Shown in pieces: positions 51,176 to 60,440 of a stretch of 64,000 bases of DNA. The notes under the pieces are model-generated. The model saw only the letters and a program-made list of their open reading frames with translations, ran no database searches and had not been told where the DNA came from. The stretch is from Bacteroidales bacterium (lineage in GTDB: Bacteria; Bacteroidota; Bacteroidia; Bacteroidales; F082), in contig JALNZT010000001.1 of assembly GCA_023229135.1 (NCBI GenBank), forward strand, positions 124,001 to 188,000, read 5' to 3'. Position 1 is the stretch's first letter. Each line of letters starts with the position of its first letter. A program made the position numbers and the translations under genes.

Positions 51176-53647
51176 TTACGGTTTCTGATAAACATTGCTT
51201 TGGTTTCTATAACCAGGCAAATCTAAGTACCAATCCGGATAAAGCTCTCCACCTGAGCTGGCCCATTCACCAAATTTCAGGTGTGTGTGCAGGATATCCA
51301 CTTTTTCAAAAGGATAGTCGAAGCTTACCGGAATTTCAATTGCCCAGGGCAGATTACTGTTTGTTTTGTAATAGCTGCCATTGGCAGGAACTGAGGCATC
51401 TTCCCAGATTCCGAAAAATTCGTCAGAGGCCAGTGCAGTAGGAGGGAAGTCTAACAGATGTACTTCTTTTCCACGTTCCTGGTTCACAATGATAAACGGA
51501 TTAAAGGGTGCGCTGCCATAAGTGGCTTGCGGTGTGCTCAAGGTCATGGCCATTTCAATGGTGTCTGTCTCAACATAAGGCACGTCAGGCAAGGTGTTCA
51601 GGAATCCGCCTGATTGGTATATATCATTGATGGCATCCATTACAATCCATACGGTTTGATTGGTGTGTCCAGCTTCCATGCCTTTAGCATCAAGAGTAAT
51701 AGAAGTTCCCGCAATTTTACCACCACTAACAGAGGCCACATAAGATGGATTAATATCCATAGCTACAGCAAAGCCGTTATTAAGGCTGGCACCGGCTGCC
51801 ATTAACCTGAATTTTCCATATACGTCAACCAATTTGTTTTGTGCATTGGTAACCATTTTGTATTGCATATTTACTACCACATCGTTGAAGTCGAAGTCGC
51901 CCAAGCCTGGCCATAAGTCTTCAAAAGCGATGCTCGTAAAGTCGAGTGCATTAGGATAATAAGAGATAAAGGCGCGTTCGGGATCAAATGGGAAAGCATC
52001 TATATCGTCTGGAACACCGTCGCCATCGCTGTCGTTAACTACTACACTTCCAACACCTTCTGGATTACAATTGGTTACTGCCAGGAAGTTTTGCTCATCG
52101 CCTATGTCAACTAAGGTAGCACCATTTACAAAAAGCTGGTTAAGTGGTGTATTAGACAGGTTGTTGAGGTAATTGGTAGATACTTCGAGTGCTCCGGAAA
52201 CTTGCACCGATGATAGTCTGAATTCATTTTCTGCTTTGATAGAGTTGAGGCTGCCCTGACCTGTAATTCTGGTATATAAATACACCTCTTTGGTACTTAT
52301 CATGCTGCCGTCTTTCAGTAAGGTATTTGCACCGCCATTAATTTGTATGCGTTCGTCGCTGCGGAAATAACCACTTTCGAAATTGATGTTTCCTGAATTA
52401 AAAGCAGATTCCTTGGTACAGCTCATCAGGCAGTTGTTATAGACATTACTGCCTGAATTAAAATTAATTTTTCCAACGGCGGTTATCTGTCCGTTATTGG
52501 TCATGTTACCACTTGAATTTACATTGAAGTCGCCATTAACCAGCTCAACGCTACCGTTATTCATAAGATTGCTTCCGCCATTGAGATTGAAATAACTGTT
52601 TGAAATTTTTATTTCGCCGTCGTTAGTCAACTTACTTCCGTTAATTTCAAACCTGTTGCCGCTCGTAACATTTCCAGTATTGGTCATGGTATTATTGGTG
52701 TTCAGCGTAATGCTTCCGGTAGTTACTATATTCCCATGATTAGTTAAGGTTTGTCCATTTACCTGCAAATCGCTTCCAACAGTAAGTGTTCCGGTATTCA
52801 GAAAAGGAGAAGTAAGTCCTTGGATAGTAAACGCGCCAATGATTTTCATGCTGCCATGATTTTCCCAATCGCCAACAGTTTGTACGCCTCCGTTAACCGT
52901 AAATGTCGAGTTGGCATACACTTTTACGCTATTATTATTACCATAAGCGCTGATTCCGTTTAAGGTGAGTGACCCGCCTTGCGTAACAATAATATGACTA
53001 TTGCCAGCAAGTTGCGGACTGCCGTTTATTATTGCTGTTCCGCAAACTTTCAGCGTTCCGCCGCCAGCCCAGCCCAAGAAGCTTATGCTACCGGTAAAGT
53101 TGTCCTGCACGCAATACGTTTTTCCATCTCTAATCTCAACTGATTGGTTACCCGATATTACGACATCACAATCGTCGCAATCAGGGCCTTCCTCTGGAAC
53201 AACAGTAGTGGCCTTAAACACCTGCTGTTTTTCTCCCATTGAGGGAAAAGTGTAAGTCAGTTGATTGCCCGTGATAGGAGCTTCTACCAGATGAGTGGAA
53301 CCCGTACTGGTTTCCAACAGCAGGAAAAGGCTTTGTAAATAGGCCGGAATACGCAGTTGTTGGTTCAAATCCTGCTCACGTGAAATACTGGCTTCCATAA
53401 TGAGTGTGCCTTTCTGGTTAGGATTGCCATTATAGATCGAAATTTTCGACTGTAAAGGGTAAAATCCGTCAATTGGTAAGGCTATTGATAAATTAAGGTC
53501 CTTGGTTGTTTTCCAGTCAAAATTAGCCGGAACGTTTAGGTCAGCAGTTTTTTCTGCTTTATGTTGTTCTGGATCAATGTCTTTCTTGCAAGAAGCGAAA
53601 AGACCTGAAACGAGTAGAACAAGTAAAAATAACTTTAAAGTTTTCAT
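51176..53647 (-). CDS. LruC-domain lipoprotein with a repeat region
   Basis: 823 residues. Lipoprotein signal with lipobox FASC at about residues 17-20. Residues about 200-430 are Asn/Gly-rich with short repeats of the type LTNHGNIVTTGSITLN, likely a beta-solenoid. A Ca-binding-like DSDGDGVPDDIDAFPFDPE follows near 540, and the LruC domain with the GDFDFNDVVVNM block near 580 runs to the end. Surface lipoprotein, function unknown. Proteins of this type are common in Bacteroidota. Confidence 0.82.
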   Translation of the reverse strand: MKTLKLFLLVLLVSGLFASCKKDIDPEQHKAEKTADLNVPANFDWKTTKDLNLSIALPIDGFYPLQSKISIYNGNPNQKGTLIMEASISREQDLNQQLRIPAYLQSLFLLLETSTGSTHLVEAPITGNQLTYTFPSMGEKQQVFKATTVVPEEGPDCDDCDVVISGNQSVEIRDGKTYCVQDNFTGSISFLGWAGGGTLKVCGTAIINGSPQLAGNSHIIVTQGGSLTLNGISAYGNNNSVKVYANSTFTVNGGVQTVGDWENHGSMKIIGAFTIQGLTSPFLNTGTLTVGSDLQVNGQTLTNHGNIVTTGSITLNTNNTMTNTGNVTSGNRFEINGSKLTNDGEIKISNSYFNLNGGSNLMNNGSVELVNGDFNVNSSGNMTNNGQITAVGKINFNSGSNVYNNCLMSCTKESAFNSGNINFESGYFRSDERIQINGGANTLLKDGSMISTKEVYLYTRITGQGSLNSIKAENEFRLSSVQVSGALEVSTNYLNNLSNTPLNQLFVNGATLVDIGDEQNFLAVTNCNPEGVGSVVVNDSDGDGVPDDIDAFPFDPERAFISYYPNALDFTSIAFEDLWPGLGDFDFNDVVVNMQYKMVTNAQNKLVDVYGKFRLMAAGASLNNGFAVAMDINPSYVASVSGGKIAGTSITLDAKGMEAGHTNQTVWIVMDAINDIYQSGGFLNTLPDVPYVETDTIEMAMTLSTPQATYGSAPFNPFIIVNQERGKEVHLLDFPPTALASDEFFGIWEDASVPANGSYYKTNSNLPWAIEIPVSFDYPFEKVDILHTHLKFGEWASSGGELYPDWYLDLPGYRNQSNVYQKP

Positions 53648-54182
53648 AATTCAGAGGTTAAAATATTATATACAGATATAATCAAATTATGTGCCAAAAC
53701 ATTTATCATGCTGATGTTTAATAAGATAATAAAATTTTAATAGAAATAAATTTTTTGTTTCCGGACATGATTCCAAATATTGGAATATTTCCGATTTGTT
53801 GTACTTGCTTTTTATTCATTAGCCAAATTACACATTTTAATAACAAGAAAAAAAGACTGGACGAAAAATAACAAGATTTTAATTTATAAAAAACAAATAA
53901 ATACAAACTCTATGCAAAGTACAGCTTTTAAAAGTTGATTTTTTTAGTCAGAATATGCTTTTTAGAAAAATGAATTTCATTTAGAATCGTGTCATTCTGA
54001 ATATAAATTCATAAATAAGAGACTCATCTTAGTGAGGGCTTTATAATCAATTCAATTCCATGTCGATAATGTAATCTGGCATCAAGCATTTCGTATGTTC
54101 TTCGTAATCAGTAATTAAACCTTTGATCTGCTAATTTTTTCAATACTTTTTTCAGTAGCAATACTTTTCGTAAAGCCATAAA
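53648..54182. other. Long AT-rich intergenic region
   Basis: About 535 bp between the LruC gene and rex. A short open frame (53718-53906) has no protein character. A GTCATTCTGAATA word near 53991 resembles the interspersed repeat seen at 33718-33791 but without a clear stem. No tRNA found. Confidence 0.45.
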
Positions 54183-54809
54183 TTATAAGTTTCCAGGCTT
54201 TTTCATAAAATAAGCTACCTTTTCAAGTTTGGTAATCATATCGTAGTTTTCTACATAGATATGAGGCGGCAGCTGTAGGTAAACCGAACTGAAATTGAGA
54301 ATTCCCAGCACGCCGGAATGCACCAAAATTGCACTGATTTCTTTTGCAAACTCGATGGGGACAGCTACCACACAGATACGAATCTGATACTTGCTGATGA
54401 TATGAGGCAGCTCGCTGATGTTATAGCAGGGTAAATCGTAGGCGGGTTGCGGATTTTGGCCAAACCTAAAAGTGGCAGCAATAACAAGTTTGCTGTTGAA
54501 TCGCGTGAAATACTCTGAAACAGTCCTGCCCAATTCACCAATCCCAATAAAGGCAACTTTTTCGGGCTCATCATGGTCAATGGCATCGCTTATTTTTGTG
54601 ATCAACTCATTGATTTCGTATCCTTTATGCACATCACCGTTTACGCCAATCAGCATGAGGTCGCGCCGCACATTAGCCGCATTGGTTTTTAGAATACGTG
54701 CCAGGTTATGCGAAAAAATAAAGGCATGATCCAGGTATTGATAGTTGTACAACACCCGCCGATACTGGCTCAGTCGTTCCACTGTCTTCTCCGGCAAAAA
54801 CTCCCTCAT
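54183..54809 (-). CDS. rex: Rex-type redox-sensing repressor
   Basis: 208 residues. An N-terminal winged helix (TVERLSQYRRVLYNYQYL ... NLARILKTNAANVRRDL) and a Rossmann domain with GIGELGRTVSEYF near residue 92. Rex responds to the NADH/NAD ratio. The start overlaps the stop of the outer-membrane protein gene. Its place after hypF and a nickel transporter gene suggests coupling of hydrogenase-related genes to redox state. Confidence 0.85.
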   Translation of the reverse strand: MREFLPEKTVERLSQYRRVLYNYQYLDHAFIFSHNLARILKTNAANVRRDLMLIGVNGDVHKGYEINELITKISDAIDHDEPEKVAFIGIGELGRTVSEYFTRFNSKLVIAATFRFGQNPQPAYDLPCYNISELPHIISKYQIRICVVAVPIEFAKEISAILVHSGVLGILNFSSVYLQLPPHIYVENYDMITKLEKVAYFMKKPGNL

Positions 54810-55579
54810 CAGCTACCTCCAAAATTTAGACGATAAACAATACCACCACGCAGTTGATAAGCTTTGTGATAGATAGCAATCATTTCAGGACTTTCAAAAA
54901 TGGGCTGAAAACCGACCTGAAGATTCGCTTCAGCCAGCAGTGCTAAGCTATTATTAAGTGAAAAAGTAGCTCCCAAACCCAATATTACTCCAGCATCATA
55001 GGTGTTGAGTAACTTATCAGTTGTTCCTTTGAAAACATTTACATATAAGCCTGGATATATGTTGTAATCCGCAAATGGTGCTGCCTGTACGGGATCTAAA
55101 TATTCTACTTCGCTGCCATCTTCGTAAGCGGATAGCAGCAGCGAATAATATAATCCGGCTTTTATATGCAGACCGAAACGTTTACTGTTTTTACTGTATT
55201 GAAAAACCAGTGGAATAGTTAAATAGTATCCACTGATTTGATGGGTGTAATCATAGCGGCAGCTATAGCATACATATGTGGAAGTATCCGCAAGCCTTAA
55301 GCCTTGGTAATGCGCTTCCATTCCAAATTTCCGCTGGTCGTATTCCAGCCCTGATTTGAATGAAATGTTCTCATTTAAAACGTATTGCATCGAAATACCG
55401 GCCAGTAGAGCTGTTTCATTATTAAAGCGCAAATCATAGCTGGAAGTGCTGAGATCGATGATATTTGCGCCGCCAAAAATACCGATATACCAGCGCTGAA
55501 TTTCAGCTTTTGGCTGGGCAGCAACCATCAATCCTGAAAATAATATAAAGAGAATTACAAAGTATTTTATTTTAGACAT
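54809..55579 (-). CDS. Outer-membrane beta-barrel protein
   Basis: 256 residues. Signal peptide (cleavage near VAAQ), then alternating strands characteristic of PorT-like or OmpW-like barrels, ending in an aromatic C-terminal strand (GGIVYRLNFGGS). A CYSCRYDY loop near residue 108 has two Cys close together, unusual in such barrels. It is 3 bp after the nickel transporter gene, so a role in metal passage through the outer membrane is a reasonable guess only. Confidence 0.7.
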   Translation of the reverse strand: MSKIKYFVILFILFSGLMVAAQPKAEIQRWYIGIFGGANIIDLSTSSYDLRFNNETALLAGISMQYVLNENISFKSGLEYDQRKFGMEAHYQGLRLADTSTYVCYSCRYDYTHQISGYYLTIPLVFQYSKNSKRFGLHIKAGLYYSLLLSAYEDGSEVEYLDPVQAAPFADYNIYPGLYVNVFKGTTDKLLNTYDAGVILGLGATFSLNNSLALLAEANLQVGFQPIFESPEMIAIYHKAYQLRGGIVYRLNFGGS

Positions 55580-55582
55580 AAT

Positions 55583-56344
55583 TTAAAAAGTTAGGGCGAT
55601 CCAATAGGCACCAACAATAAGCGAAGCCGAAGCACCCACAAATTGTATTGTCCTAAAAATTATGGGCTTAAAGCGCTCACTCGACTGATATGAAATAAAT
55701 CCTAGCAAAAAGGAGAAAACCACCATAGCAACGATAGTTCCAACTCCAAAGCCGGTGAGATACATAGCCGAATCGAACATGCTAGGAAAAGCCAAAGTTG
55801 GCAAAACGCCCAGCAGATGCGACACACCGGCAAGGCCGTGTATCAGCCCGATAAATAAAGCTGAAACAACCGACTGTCGCAGCATTACCGGATGCGAATG
55901 CTGATGCACGTTCTCAGCAGGGTGGGAGTGCTCGTGAACGTGAGTGTAGGTGTCTCCGGTTTTGAGTTGGTGTGTATGCGGATGTGCATGTTTTGACTTT
56001 GAATGATAAAAAATACGCCAGAAAGCCCAAACGCCAATACCTACCAGAACAACACCCACCAGCATTTCGCTGTATTCCGAAATCAAATCAACAGGAATAT
56101 ATGTTTTGAAATAAATAAACAAAACACCAATCAACAGCATTCCTAATGTGTGGCCAAGTCCCCAGCTAAGCCCGATAGCCCATGATTTTAGCTTATTATC
56201 AATGGCAAGCGGCGTTACGGCAGCGAGATGATCCGGGCCTGATACCACATGTAAAATACTGGCCAGCAAGCCAATGAACAAAGGGACATTGGTGCTGAAA
56301 TGGTGGTGATCAGCATGTAATAGGATAGTAAGGAGTTGGTTCAT
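55583..56344 (-). CDS. Nickel/cobalt transporter-like protein (UreH/NiCoT-type)
   Basis: 253 residues from the ATG at 56344. Polytopic membrane protein with HVVSGPDHLAAVTPLA near residue 32 (HxxxxDH pattern), a His-rich cytoplasmic loop (HAHPHTHQ ... HVHEHSHPAENVHQHSHP) near 120-150 and LIHGLAGVSHLLG near 170. His-rich loops and the HxxxxDH helix are typical of nickel/cobalt permeases. It follows hypF, which supports nickel delivery for a hydrogenase. An ATG at 56365 is an alternative start. Confidence 0.8.
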   Translation of the reverse strand: MNQLLTILLHADHHHFSTNVPLFIGLLASILHVVSGPDHLAAVTPLAIDNKLKSWAIGLSWGLGHTLGMLLIGVLFIYFKTYIPVDLISEYSEMLVGVVLVGIGVWAFWRIFYHSKSKHAHPHTHQLKTGDTYTHVHEHSHPAENVHQHSHPVMLRQSVVSALFIGLIHGLAGVSHLLGVLPTLAFPSMFDSAMYLTGFGVGTIVAMVVFSFLLGFISYQSSERFKPIIFRTIQFVGASASLIVGAYWIALTF

Positions 56345-56459
56345 GCTCGTCAATTTTGACAACAAATTTAAACTTTCTGCCTTAATATCACGGCTTTGGC
56401 AGGAAAGAAAGATTCTAAATTAGTTAAGTAGCAATAGCAAAATCAGTGGCTTAACTTTC

Positions 56460-58733
56460 TTACTTGTTTTTGATCTGATTTTGAAGGTATTTCGCACCAA
56501 TGGCCAGTTGTCCCAAAGAAATCCCACCGTCGTTGGTAGGAACTTTTTGATGGGCAAATACTTCAAAACCTGCCCTTTGGAGTATGTTTTCGGTATGTTC
56601 TAACAGATACCTGTTTTGAAAGCTGCCGCCAGAAAGTACCACTTTATTAATGCCTGTTTTTTTGTGGAGTGCTTTTGCGATTTTCAGGTTGATAACAATA
56701 ATTGTATTGTGAAATTTCGCCGCAATCTCACCCACAGAAATCCCGGCTTTCATATCTTCTAAAATTTTATAAAACATTTTCCTAAAGCTAATTGCTTGTC
56801 TTTCAATCTCAAAAAGGTATTTACCTTGACAGTTTTCTTTGATGGCAGCTTCTAAACGCATGGGTGCTTCGGCATGAAAACTGCTTTGGGTACAAATTCC
56901 GGTGAGTGCGGCCACCGCATCGAAAAGCCTTCCGGCACCTGAACTTAGCGGGCTATTGATACCCTGATCTATCATCTGCATCAGCAGCGGCAAATCTTTT
57001 TGGTCGGGGATAAGCTTCATGGCGTTTTCATCAATAAAAATACTGAGTCCGAAATACATATAAAGATAGGAAAAGGCTGTTCGCCAGGGCTGATCAGTAA
57101 CTTTATCGCCTCCCGGAAGCGGAACAGGATCAAAATAATATTCTCGGCTAAAGTCCGATAAATCACAAATTAAATATTCACCACCCCAAATCGTGCCATC
57201 AGTGCCTAATCCTGTGCCATCCAGCGCAATACCGATTACTTTTTCGTTTAAGCCGTGTTCTGCCATGCAAGAGGCGATATGCGCGTGGTGGTGCTGCACT
57301 TCAAGGGTTTCTATATCAAGCTGATGCGCGAATCGTGTGGAGAGATAATCAGGATGTAAATCGCATACAGCCAGTTGTGGTTTAAAGCGAAACAAAGCAC
57401 CGAAGCGTGTAAAGGATTCTTCGTAAAAGGCCAGTGTTTCAGCGTTCTTCAGGTCGCCAATATGCTGACTTATAATGGCTTGCTTTGCTTTGCCAATCGC
57501 GAAGGTGTTCACCAATTCAGCGCCGGTAGCTAACACGTTTTCGGCTTCTATAGCAAGCTGAACCGGTGCTGGCACAAAGGATCGAGAACGCCTGATAGGT
57601 CTGGCTTTTTCATTCACCACAAAAGCTACGGAATCATCAACCCGGTTGTGAATAGCACGGTTGTAGCCGACAACAAAATCTGCAATTTTTCCGAGTTTAT
57701 CAAAGGCTTCTTCGTTGTCGATGATTACTGGTTCGTCAGCAATATTGCCGCTCGTCATTACCAAAACGTCAATTTTTAGCACTTCAAAAAGCTGGTGATG
57801 AAAAGGCATGTAAGGTAACATCACGCCGGTGGTATTTAGTCCACGGCTTACCTCAAAGGCAAGCGGCAACTTGTTTTTGAGCAAAAGTATAGGCCGACGC
57901 CAACTTTCGAGTTGTAGTTTTTCAGTTGCGCTGAGCTGAAAATACTGAGTTGCTTTTTCAGCATTTTTTACCATCACCGCCATTGGTTTGCCGTCGCGTG
58001 CTTTGCGTTGTCGCAAACGACTTATCGCTTCGTTATCGTGCGCGTTACAAATTAAATGAAAGCCTCCAAGGCCTTTGAGTGCAATAATTTTTCCGGCATC
58101 AATTTGTGGAGACAGAAGTTCGGCAAGTGCTTTTCCGTCAGAGAATAGCTGTCCGTCTTGCAGTTGATAAGCCGGACCGCAATGCAGACAAGCTACGGGC
58201 TGGGCATGAAAACGCCTGTCGTGCAGGTTGTTATACTCGGTTTTGCAAACAGCGCAAAGCGCAAAAGGCTTCATAGTAGTTTGGTGGCGGTCATAAGGCA
58301 AAGCCTTGACAATCGTGAAGCGTGGGCCGCAATTGGTGCAGTTGATAAAAGGATAATTGATGCGGTGTGTTTGCTGACTGAGGTCGGCAAGACAGGCACT
58401 GCAAACCGCAATGTCAGGGCTAACTTCGGTGACAAGCTGCGAATAACTATGGCTTTGTTGAATTTGAAAAACGGTGTAATTATGTGATTGCGCTACAGAA
58501 ACTGAAATTTCCCGAATTGATGCCGCTTCAGGTGCTTGTGCTTTTAAATCAGTGAGAAACTGTTCCAGCTGCTGCGGACTGCCTTCAGCGTGAATGCTCA
58601 CGCCTTCGTTATTGTTTTCAACCCATCCTGCGACAGCATTTTTTACAGCCATGCGATATACAAAAGGCCGAAAACCAACACCTTGCACAAGGCCTGTGAT
58701 TTTAATCTTGTGTGCGTAAGTTATTGTTTTCAT
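56460..58733 (-). CDS. hypF: Carbamoyltransferase HypF, hydrogenase maturation
   Basis: 757 residues, full length. Acylphosphatase domain (GLVQGVGFRPFVYRM, residues 14-28), zinc fingers (CSACLADL, CTNCGPRF, CAVCKTEY, CLHCGPAY), a YrdC-like domain (ALKGLGGFHLICNAHD) and a Kae1-like C-terminal half (VQHHHAHIASCMAEHG, VVLSGGSFQNR). It makes the cyano ligand precursor of the [NiFe] active site. No other hyp gene or hydrogenase is in the window; they must be elsewhere. Confidence 0.95.
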   Translation of the reverse strand: MKTITYAHKIKITGLVQGVGFRPFVYRMAVKNAVAGWVENNNEGVSIHAEGSPQQLEQFLTDLKAQAPEAASIREISVSVAQSHNYTVFQIQQSHSYSQLVTEVSPDIAVCSACLADLSQQTHRINYPFINCTNCGPRFTIVKALPYDRHQTTMKPFALCAVCKTEYNNLHDRRFHAQPVACLHCGPAYQLQDGQLFSDGKALAELLSPQIDAGKIIALKGLGGFHLICNAHDNEAISRLRQRKARDGKPMAVMVKNAEKATQYFQLSATEKLQLESWRRPILLLKNKLPLAFEVSRGLNTTGVMLPYMPFHHQLFEVLKIDVLVMTSGNIADEPVIIDNEEAFDKLGKIADFVVGYNRAIHNRVDDSVAFVVNEKARPIRRSRSFVPAPVQLAIEAENVLATGAELVNTFAIGKAKQAIISQHIGDLKNAETLAFYEESFTRFGALFRFKPQLAVCDLHPDYLSTRFAHQLDIETLEVQHHHAHIASCMAEHGLNEKVIGIALDGTGLGTDGTIWGGEYLICDLSDFSREYYFDPVPLPGGDKVTDQPWRTAFSYLYMYFGLSIFIDENAMKLIPDQKDLPLLMQMIDQGINSPLSSGAGRLFDAVAALTGICTQSSFHAEAPMRLEAAIKENCQGKYLFEIERQAISFRKMFYKILEDMKAGISVGEIAAKFHNTIIVINLKIAKALHKKTGINKVVLSGGSFQNRYLLEHTENILQRAGFEVFAHQKVPTNDGGISLGQLAIGAKYLQNQIKNK

Positions 58734-58815
58734 GCTGTGAAGGTAAAAAACAAGCTGTTACACACCTTATCTATCTGATGTTTATAGGATGCTATATAAT
58801 ACATTTTAATAATGT

Positions 58816-59310
58816 TTAATCTTGATTTACAGTTGTTTCGTACAATTCAACTATCTCCTTTTGATAATCATGGCGCAAATCTTCGTGTAAAGCAGCTAAG
58901 GTTTTTTCAAGTTGGTCAATCTGTCTGTTGTACAAATTATAAATCACAGGATGTCTGTTGATTTTTATTTTACTTTTTTTAAGACTTTGACAATAATAAA
59001 GCCGCAATTCCACTTCAATTTGTTTGTTAGCAGCGAACTTGATGTATTTGTTGATGGTGCGCAGCACTTTGCGCAAAGTTTTTTTTGCCAGGTAGGCCGA
59101 ATTGGAATTCATAAAAGAAAACTCTTCATCAATTTGCGCTTTCACCTCAGTGATAAAAAGCTGATCATCATGATTATGAAACAATAGATATGAAAGTAAT
59201 TCCTTGTTTTCTTTTTTATGTTTAGCCAACCTAAGGCAGATTTCCAGCACTTCTTTAGCAGGAATATTTAAGAGTTCAGCTTTAATATTTCTAAGTGATT
59301 CTGCTTTCAT
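58816..59310 (-). CDS. Conserved helical hypothetical protein
   Basis: 164 residues, almost all helix by pattern, basic, with no membrane segment. Conserved-looking blocks are AKHKKENKELLSYLLF, TLRKVLRTINKYIKFAANKQIEVELRLYYC and DQLEKTLAALHEDL. Its start overlaps the YwbE-like gene's stop by 4 nt. I do not recognise a family. Confidence 0.65.
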   Translation of the reverse strand: MKAESLRNIKAELLNIPAKEVLEICLRLAKHKKENKELLSYLLFHNHDDQLFITEVKAQIDEEFSFMNSNSAYLAKKTLRKVLRTINKYIKFAANKQIEVELRLYYCQSLKKSKIKINRHPVIYNLYNRQIDQLEKTLAALHEDLRHDYQKEIVELYETTVNQD

Positions 59311-59510
59311 ATTTTCGAATTAAAAACCTGTTTTACCCGTCCAATTTCACCACTTTCGAGTCGTACTTTTATACCGTGTGAGTGGAAAGCACTTTTGGTT
59401 AAGATAGCCTGTACAACACCATTTGTTAGTGTTCCGCTGCGTTGATCGGCTTTTTTTACAATCGCAACCGCATCGCCTATCTGAATAGCATTTCTGGTGT
59501 TTCCTTCCAT
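59307..59510 (-). CDS. YwbE-like (DUF2196) small protein
   Basis: 67 residues, with the YwbE/DUF2196 pattern IQIGDAVAIVKKADQRSG ... LTNGVVQAILTKS and HGIKVRLESGEIGRV. A small beta barrel of SH3-like character, function unknown. Coupled to the next gene by a 4-nt overlap. Confidence 0.82.
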   Translation of the reverse strand: MEGNTRNAIQIGDAVAIVKKADQRSGTLTNGVVQAILTKSAFHSHGIKVRLESGEIGRVKQVFNSKI

Positions 59511-59579
59511 TTTTTATTTACAAAGAAAAGCTATATTTGTTAGTCTGAAAAATGGCTGCTTGAAATAAATAGTTGAATT

Positions 59580-60368
59580 TTGAATCAAAACTTTAAAACA
59601 GTGAAGCACAATTTCTTAAAACCCGCTTTGGTTACAGCCCTTTTATTATTTGGCTTTACCTTGTGTGGTCAAACGATTAGTTCGGACAGGCCGGGTATTG
59701 GTATTGGAGCATCAACTGTGCTAAAGAATAGATTTCAAGCAGAAATCGGATTTGAAATGGCGCGATTTGAGCCAAATGAAAGATACACTTTTCATCAAAA
59801 TGCTTTACCTATCGCGCTTATGCGTTATGGTTTGAGTGATAAAGTTGAGCTACGATTAAATCAGTCCTTTTATTTTACGGATATGCCTAAACTGACCGGA
59901 GACTACAGCAATAATGGATTTTCTAATGCCAGCATTGGCTCTAAATTTAAACTCTCCGAAAATGCCGATAATGGCATACAAACCGCGGCCTTGCTGGAGA
60001 TCGTTGTTCCTACCGGTTCCAAAGATGTGGCTCTCGACAAGTTTTTGATCAGCCTTCGCTACCTGCATAGTTGGGATTTTTCAAAACGGGGGAATTTAGC
60101 TTCAAATCTGGGTGCTTATTGGGCTGAAGAGCAGGCTATTGGCTTAACGTATAGTTTTGCTGTTGGTTACGCCATCAATGATAATTGGGGATTTTTTATC
60201 GAGCCTTTTGGTAATCTTTATCAATTCAAAGATTTCAATATTTCAATTGACGGCGGCGTCACCTATTTACTTAATCAAAAGATGCAAATGGATCTTTCGG
60301 TAGGCGCAGGCCTCAATAACGACTTTTATTTTATCGGGCTGGGCTTTAGTTGGTTGATTGGGAAATAA
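59580..60368 (+). CDS. Outer-membrane transporter-like protein (MetA-pathway phenol type)
   Basis: 262 residues. A signal peptide (cleavage near TLCGQ), then a beta-barrel-like body with SDRPGIGIGAS and VVPTGSKDVALDKF typical of the phenol-degradation MetA-like family, ending in FIGLGFSWLIGK. The start is uncertain: TTG at 59580 or GTG at 59601, with no ATG in frame near. Substrate unknown. Confidence 0.75.
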   Translation: MNQNFKTVKHNFLKPALVTALLLFGFTLCGQTISSDRPGIGIGASTVLKNRFQAEIGFEMARFEPNERYTFHQNALPIALMRYGLSDKVELRLNQSFYFTDMPKLTGDYSNNGFSNASIGSKFKLSENADNGIQTAALLEIVVPTGSKDVALDKFLISLRYLHSWDFSKRGNLASNLGAYWAEEQAIGLTYSFAVGYAINDNWGFFIEPFGNLYQFKDFNISIDGGVTYLLNQKMQMDLSVGAGLNNDFYFIGLGFSWLIGK

Positions 60369-60440
60369 TAAATATTTGTCTTTGGTGTTCTTTCTTATTA
60401 AAAAAATGCGAATTTTACACCATCAAACTAAATATATTTC

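Noticed and set aside
53718..53906. 62-codon minus-strand frame
   Set aside because: AT-driven composition (Phe, Leu, Lys, Ile) with no start context or motif.
56346..56361. GTCAATTTTGAC palindrome before the nickel transporter gene
   Set aside because: Short and AT-rich, overlaps the possible start region, and does not match a known Rex or NikR site.
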